Positions 36,328 through 38,673 of a DNA stretch of 38,673 nucleotides are shown piece by piece; the first letter of the stretch is position 1; every line of letters begins with the position of its first letter. Origin of the DNA: Candidatus Bathyarchaeota archaeon (GTDB lineage: Archaea > Thermoproteota > Bathyarchaeia > Bathyarchaeales > Bathycorpusculaceae); contig JAGTQI010000005.1 in the NCBI GenBank assembly GCA_018396955.1, forward strand, positions 1 to 38,673, given 5' to 3'. The position numbers and the translations under genes were made by a program. Under the pieces are notes generated by a model, which was not told the DNA's origin, made no database searches, and saw nothing but the letters and a program-made list of their open reading frames with translations.

Positions 36328-36819
36328 TTGTTTTTGGAAGTTTCTTTTGAGAAGAAGTTGAGGGATTGGCTTTCCGATGCCGAAAGGGTTGTTATCGCCG
36401 GTATTGGTAACCCTATCCGCATGGATGATTTTGTCGGCGTGAAAATTGTCCGTGACTTGCTGGGGAAAGTTTCTGGAAAGGTCTTGCTAGTTGAGTGTGA
36501 GACTGTTCCTGAAAGTTTTGTTCAGCAGATAGCGGATTTTAAGCCTTCGCATGTTTTGCTTATTGATGCTGCTGTTATGGGTTTGGAGGCTGGCGAGTGT
36601 AGGCTTGTTAAGCCTGAACGCTTGCGGGTTTTTCCGGCTATTTCAACTCATATGCTTCCGCTTCGGGTTTTTTGCGAGTATCTTGCCAAAACCGTTGGTG
36701 CCAAAATAGCCCTACTGTTAATAGAGCCTAAAAATACGGATTTTGGGGAAGGCTTGTCTGGGGAGGTTAAGGCTTCTGCGGAGAGAATTGTGAAATTTTT
36801 GTTGTCTGTTCTTCCATGA
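36328..36819 (+). CDS. Hydrogenase maturation endopeptidase (HycI/HyaD family)
   Basis: 163 aa. It has the family's GIGNPIRMDDFVG start (metal-sensing Asp in the MDD stretch), the central LLIDAAVMG, and STHMLPLR with the metal-binding His. These enzymes remove the C-terminal peptide of the NiFe large subunit once nickel is inserted. It probably serves one or both MvhA proteins here; no hyp accessory genes are in the window. Start is TTG 36328 with GGAG upstream; a TTG at 36334 is also possible. Confidence 0.92.
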   Translation: MFLEVSFEKKLRDWLSDAERVVIAGIGNPIRMDDFVGVKIVRDLLGKVSGKVLLVECETVPESFVQQIADFKPSHVLLIDAAVMGLEAGECRLVKPERLRVFPAISTHMLPLRVFCEYLAKTVGAKIALLLIEPKNTDFGEGLSGEVKASAERIVKFLLSVLP

Positions 36820-36834
36820 GAGGCTATAGATTGT

Positions 36835-36867
36835 CAATTTTGCTGATGGCTGGGAACTGCAAAATTG
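36835..36867. terminator. Perfect 9-bp hairpin between convergent genes
   Basis: CAATTTTGC (36835-36843) pairs with GCAAAATTG (36859-36867) around a 15-nt loop. An alternative wider pairing, ATTGTC/CTGATG with CATCAGACAAT, overlaps it. It lies 16 nt after the protease stop and upstream of no gene, so it may be a terminator or transcript-end stabiliser for the plus-strand operon. It has no long T-run, so the role is uncertain. Confidence 0.4.
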
Positions 36868-36969
36868 CTACATCAGACAATAATAAACTAACGACTAACG
36901 AAAAGTCAATAATAAAATTAAACCCTCAACAACCAAAAACACAAAAGAATAAAAAGATGGACAGGGAGC

Positions 36970-37479
36970 TTACGTCGGCGGAGCCACTTTTAACGCTTCT
37001 TCAAAAAGCCTCTTAGTAGCCGTTATGCGGGCCTTCTGAGCCAAAACATCGGCCGTAACAAGGTCTAATGCTTCTTCTGGACACCACTTAACACACTGGG
37101 GGCCGTCAGGCTTGTCCCTGCACAAGTCGCAGATAAAAACCACCTTCTTCTCCGGATGGAGCGAAACCGCCCCATAATCACAAGCCTCAATACACCATCC
37201 GCACCCATTACACTTGTCCTCGTCCACAATGATTGTGCCATTCTCCTCAGACTGCGTTAAGGCGTCCCTTGGGCAAGCGGCAACACAAGGCGGATCCTCG
37301 CAAAGCCTACAAGTAATAGAAATGTTCACCAGCGGATTAAGCCTAACAACCCTAATCCTGGACTTCAAAGGATTGAAAGCCTTCTCCTTAGTCCAAGCAC
37401 AAACGTACTCACAGACTTGGCAGCCAACACACTTGTCAGGGTCAGCTGAAACAAATTTCCTTTCATGAATCTTAACCAT
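36970..37479 (-). CDS. Polyferredoxin subunit (CooF/HycB-like, four [4Fe-4S])
   Basis: 169 aa with CVGCQVCEYVC, CRLCEDPPCVAACP, CNGCGWCIEACD and CDLCRDKPDGPQCVKWCP: four cluster motifs in the DMSO-reductase/HycB/CooF pattern. It lies 19 nt downstream of the aldehyde:ferredoxin oxidoreductase gene in the same direction. Paired electron-transfer subunits of this kind are known beside tungsten-type AORs, and it likely accepts electrons from the pterin enzyme. No Tat signal, so cytoplasmic. Confidence 0.9.
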   Translation of the reverse strand: MVKIHERKFVSADPDKCVGCQVCEYVCAWTKEKAFNPLKSRIRVVRLNPLVNISITCRLCEDPPCVAACPRDALTQSEENGTIIVDEDKCNGCGWCIEACDYGAVSLHPEKKVVFICDLCRDKPDGPQCVKWCPEEALDLVTADVLAQKARITATKRLFEEALKVAPPT

Positions 37480-37498
37480 TCACAATGCCTCCATCCCG

Positions 37499-38673
37499 CT
37501 AAGCCTTCCGGATTTTCGCCTCTACGATTGGGATTAGGTCGTCCATGCCCAAAGCCTTAAGCTTTTCAGGTGTTGGCACACCGTCCTTAGTCCAACCCCT
37601 CACCTCGTAATAGTCATCCAACATTAAATCAAGCTCCTCCTGAGACACATAGGCGCCCTTAGACGGACCCTCATCTGGAACTGGAACGTGCATAACCTTG
37701 TAGGGCAAGTGGTCATCCTTTCTGCCCAAGCCTTCTCGCACATTTATAACTCTGGCAAGATTGTTTATGCGCTCACCCTTCAAACGCATCTCTTCAGGAG
37801 TCGTCTCCCAACCAGTAATTAAAGTGTAAACCTTAGCTAGGTCTTCAAATTCCTTGTAGTAGGTTCCCCTTGAAAACTTGCAGATAATCAGCGAATCAAT
37901 AATTGTGTAGAGGTCCTCAATGTCCTTAACGGCTTTAGCCCTGCCCTTCTCATACTTCAGCCTGTTAAACTTGCCCTTAACATCGAAGGCATAAGCCCCA
38001 TGCCTATTATGATCTGCTCCACGGAAGGAAACCGCATATCCCAAAGCTGCTGTTTTGAGGCTTCTAAGGTCATATCCCGTAGCCTCGACACCTTTAATGT
38101 GCTGTGCAAGTTTTTCTGCACCCTTGCCAATTTTTTCAGCCGCGATTTTTACGCCTTCGGCTAGGATGTTGCCGATGCCCTCGCGTTTGCCCATCTTCTC
38201 CAAAAGCCTCACAAGGGCTTCATGGTTTCCGAAACGGGCTTCAATGCCGTCCATGTCCTTAGCTGTTAAAATTCCATTTTCAAAACAATCCATGGCAAAA
38301 GCAACAACCACGCCGGCGCTAATGGAGTCCATCCCGTAATAGTTGCAAAGCTCACTGCCCTTAATCACAGCGTCCAAACGGTCTATTCCACAGTAGGGCC
38401 CAAGAGACCATAAAGGTTCATACTCAACCCTTGCCATAGCCCCCTTATACGGGCCTTCATTAACAACACATATATGTTCACATCTCATGGCGCAAGAGCT
38501 GCAGGCAATAATTTTCGCCACATACCTCTCATTCAAATATTCGCCGCTAACCTTCTCAGCAGCCTCAAAATGCGCATTATTATAGTTCCTTGTCGGCATA
38601 CAGTGTAGGGCATTATGCACCAGAACATTCTCAGGCGTGCCTAAAGTTCGGTACTTCTTCGTCGCCGGTCCCT
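37499..38673 (-). CDS. Aldehyde:ferredoxin oxidoreductase family, partial (5' end off the right edge)
   Basis: Tungsto/molybdo-bispterin enzyme that oxidises aldehydes to acids with ferredoxin. The ORF track starts at an internal GTG (38620), but the frame stays open to the window edge (upstream reading GPATKKYRTLGTPEN), so the N-terminal pterin domain is missing, not absent. Visible: cluster ligands CSSCAMRC, the NYYGMDSISAG segment, SFRGADHNRHG in place of the more usual RGxCH, and the fourth ligand near IICKFSRG. The C-terminal extension (DDYYEVRGWTKDGVPT) is typical. It is cotranscribed with the polyferredoxin. Substrate class cannot be told from this part. Confidence 0.92.
   Translation of the reverse strand, partial: GPATKKYRTLGTPENVLVHNALHCMPTRNYNNAHFEAAEKVSGEYLNERYVAKIIACSSCAMRCEHICVVNEGPYKGAMARVEYEPLWSLGPYCGIDRLDAVIKGSELCNYYGMDSISAGVVVAFAMDCFENGILTAKDMDGIEARFGNHEALVRLLEKMGKREGIGNILAEGVKIAAEKIGKGAEKLAQHIKGVEATGYDLRSLKTAALGYAVSFRGADHNRHGAYAFDVKGKFNRLKYEKGRAKAVKDIEDLYTIIDSLIICKFSRGTYYKEFEDLAKVYTLITGWETTPEEMRLKGERINNLARVINVREGLGRKDDHLPYKVMHVPVPDEGPSKGAYVSQEELDLMLDDYYEVRGWTKDGVPTPEKLKALGMDDLIPIVEAKIRKA

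Noticed and set aside
36816-37016. 66-aa ORF after the maturation protease
   Set aside because: Low-complexity Lys/Asn/Gln sequence that runs over the hairpin and into the antisense end of the polyferredoxin gene.

Overview
The window is archaeal. It carries a family B DNA polymerase, an archaeal-type leucyl-tRNA synthetase, an intron-bearing tRNA gene with an encoded CCA end, TATA-like boxes about 25-45 nt upstream of genes, an AbrB-PhoU regulator, and a dense set of HdrABC/MvhAGD-type redox genes beside an AMP-forming acetyl-CoA synthetase and an aldehyde:ferredoxin oxidoreductase. No methyl-coenzyme M reductase is visible. This mix resembles anaerobic, H2/acetate-metabolising Bathyarchaeia or related lineages. 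That placement is inference from gene content, not from a phylogenetic marker analysis.

Layout. 1-5.9 kb is housekeeping: partial polB (-, off the left edge), tRNA-Arg(TCT) (-), a small unknown gene (+), leuS (-) and a 107-aa unknown (-). 6.0-9.8 kb holds a divergent redox pair: an HdrA-like flavoprotein (-) and an HdrC/HdrB-type fusion (+), then a 46-aa zinc-ribbon gene missing from the ORF track. 9.8-17.1 kb holds trxB, a (2x[4Fe-4S]-MvhD)x2 protein with NfnA- and NfnB-like subunits, and acs. trxB and acs are each broken by a perfect tandem duplication with a short inverted insert at the junction. 17.4-23.7 kb is hydrogenase/Hdr module 1: mvhG-mvhA-hdrA(+MvhD)-hdrC-hdrB. 23.8-26.3 kb holds small and regulatory genes: a Cys-rich protein, an Hsp20-like protein, AbrB-PhoU, and a ribbon-helix-helix/GcvH-like fusion without the lipoyl lysine. 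26.5-36.8 kb is module 2: NfnB-like-ferredoxin fusion, MvhD-winged-helix fusion, double-module HdrA, MvhD, HdrC, HdrB, MvhG, MvhA and a hydrogenase maturation protease. 37.0-38.7 kb (-) holds a polyferredoxin and a partial aldehyde:ferredoxin oxidoreductase.

How the genes could work together (inference). Two group-3c-like [NiFe]-hydrogenases would pass H2 electrons through MvhD [2Fe-2S] domains to HdrA flavins, where electrons are split between ferredoxin and HdrB disulfide-reducing centres. Two Nfn-type pyridine-nucleotide flavoproteins are each encoded beside MvhD-domain proteins, suggesting that NAD(P)H also enters or leaves the hub. Acs and the aldehyde oxidoreductase would connect the ferredoxin pool to acetate/acyl metabolism. 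Six MvhD-type domains occur in five different architectures.

The most notable points are the NfnAB/double-MvhD locus, the Nfn-MvhD-HdrA-Mvh supercluster, the non-lipoylatable GcvH fused to a DNA-binding domain, the MvhD-winged-helix fusion, the PolB lacking most proofreading residues, and the paired duplication junctions, which may be assembly or amplification artefacts.
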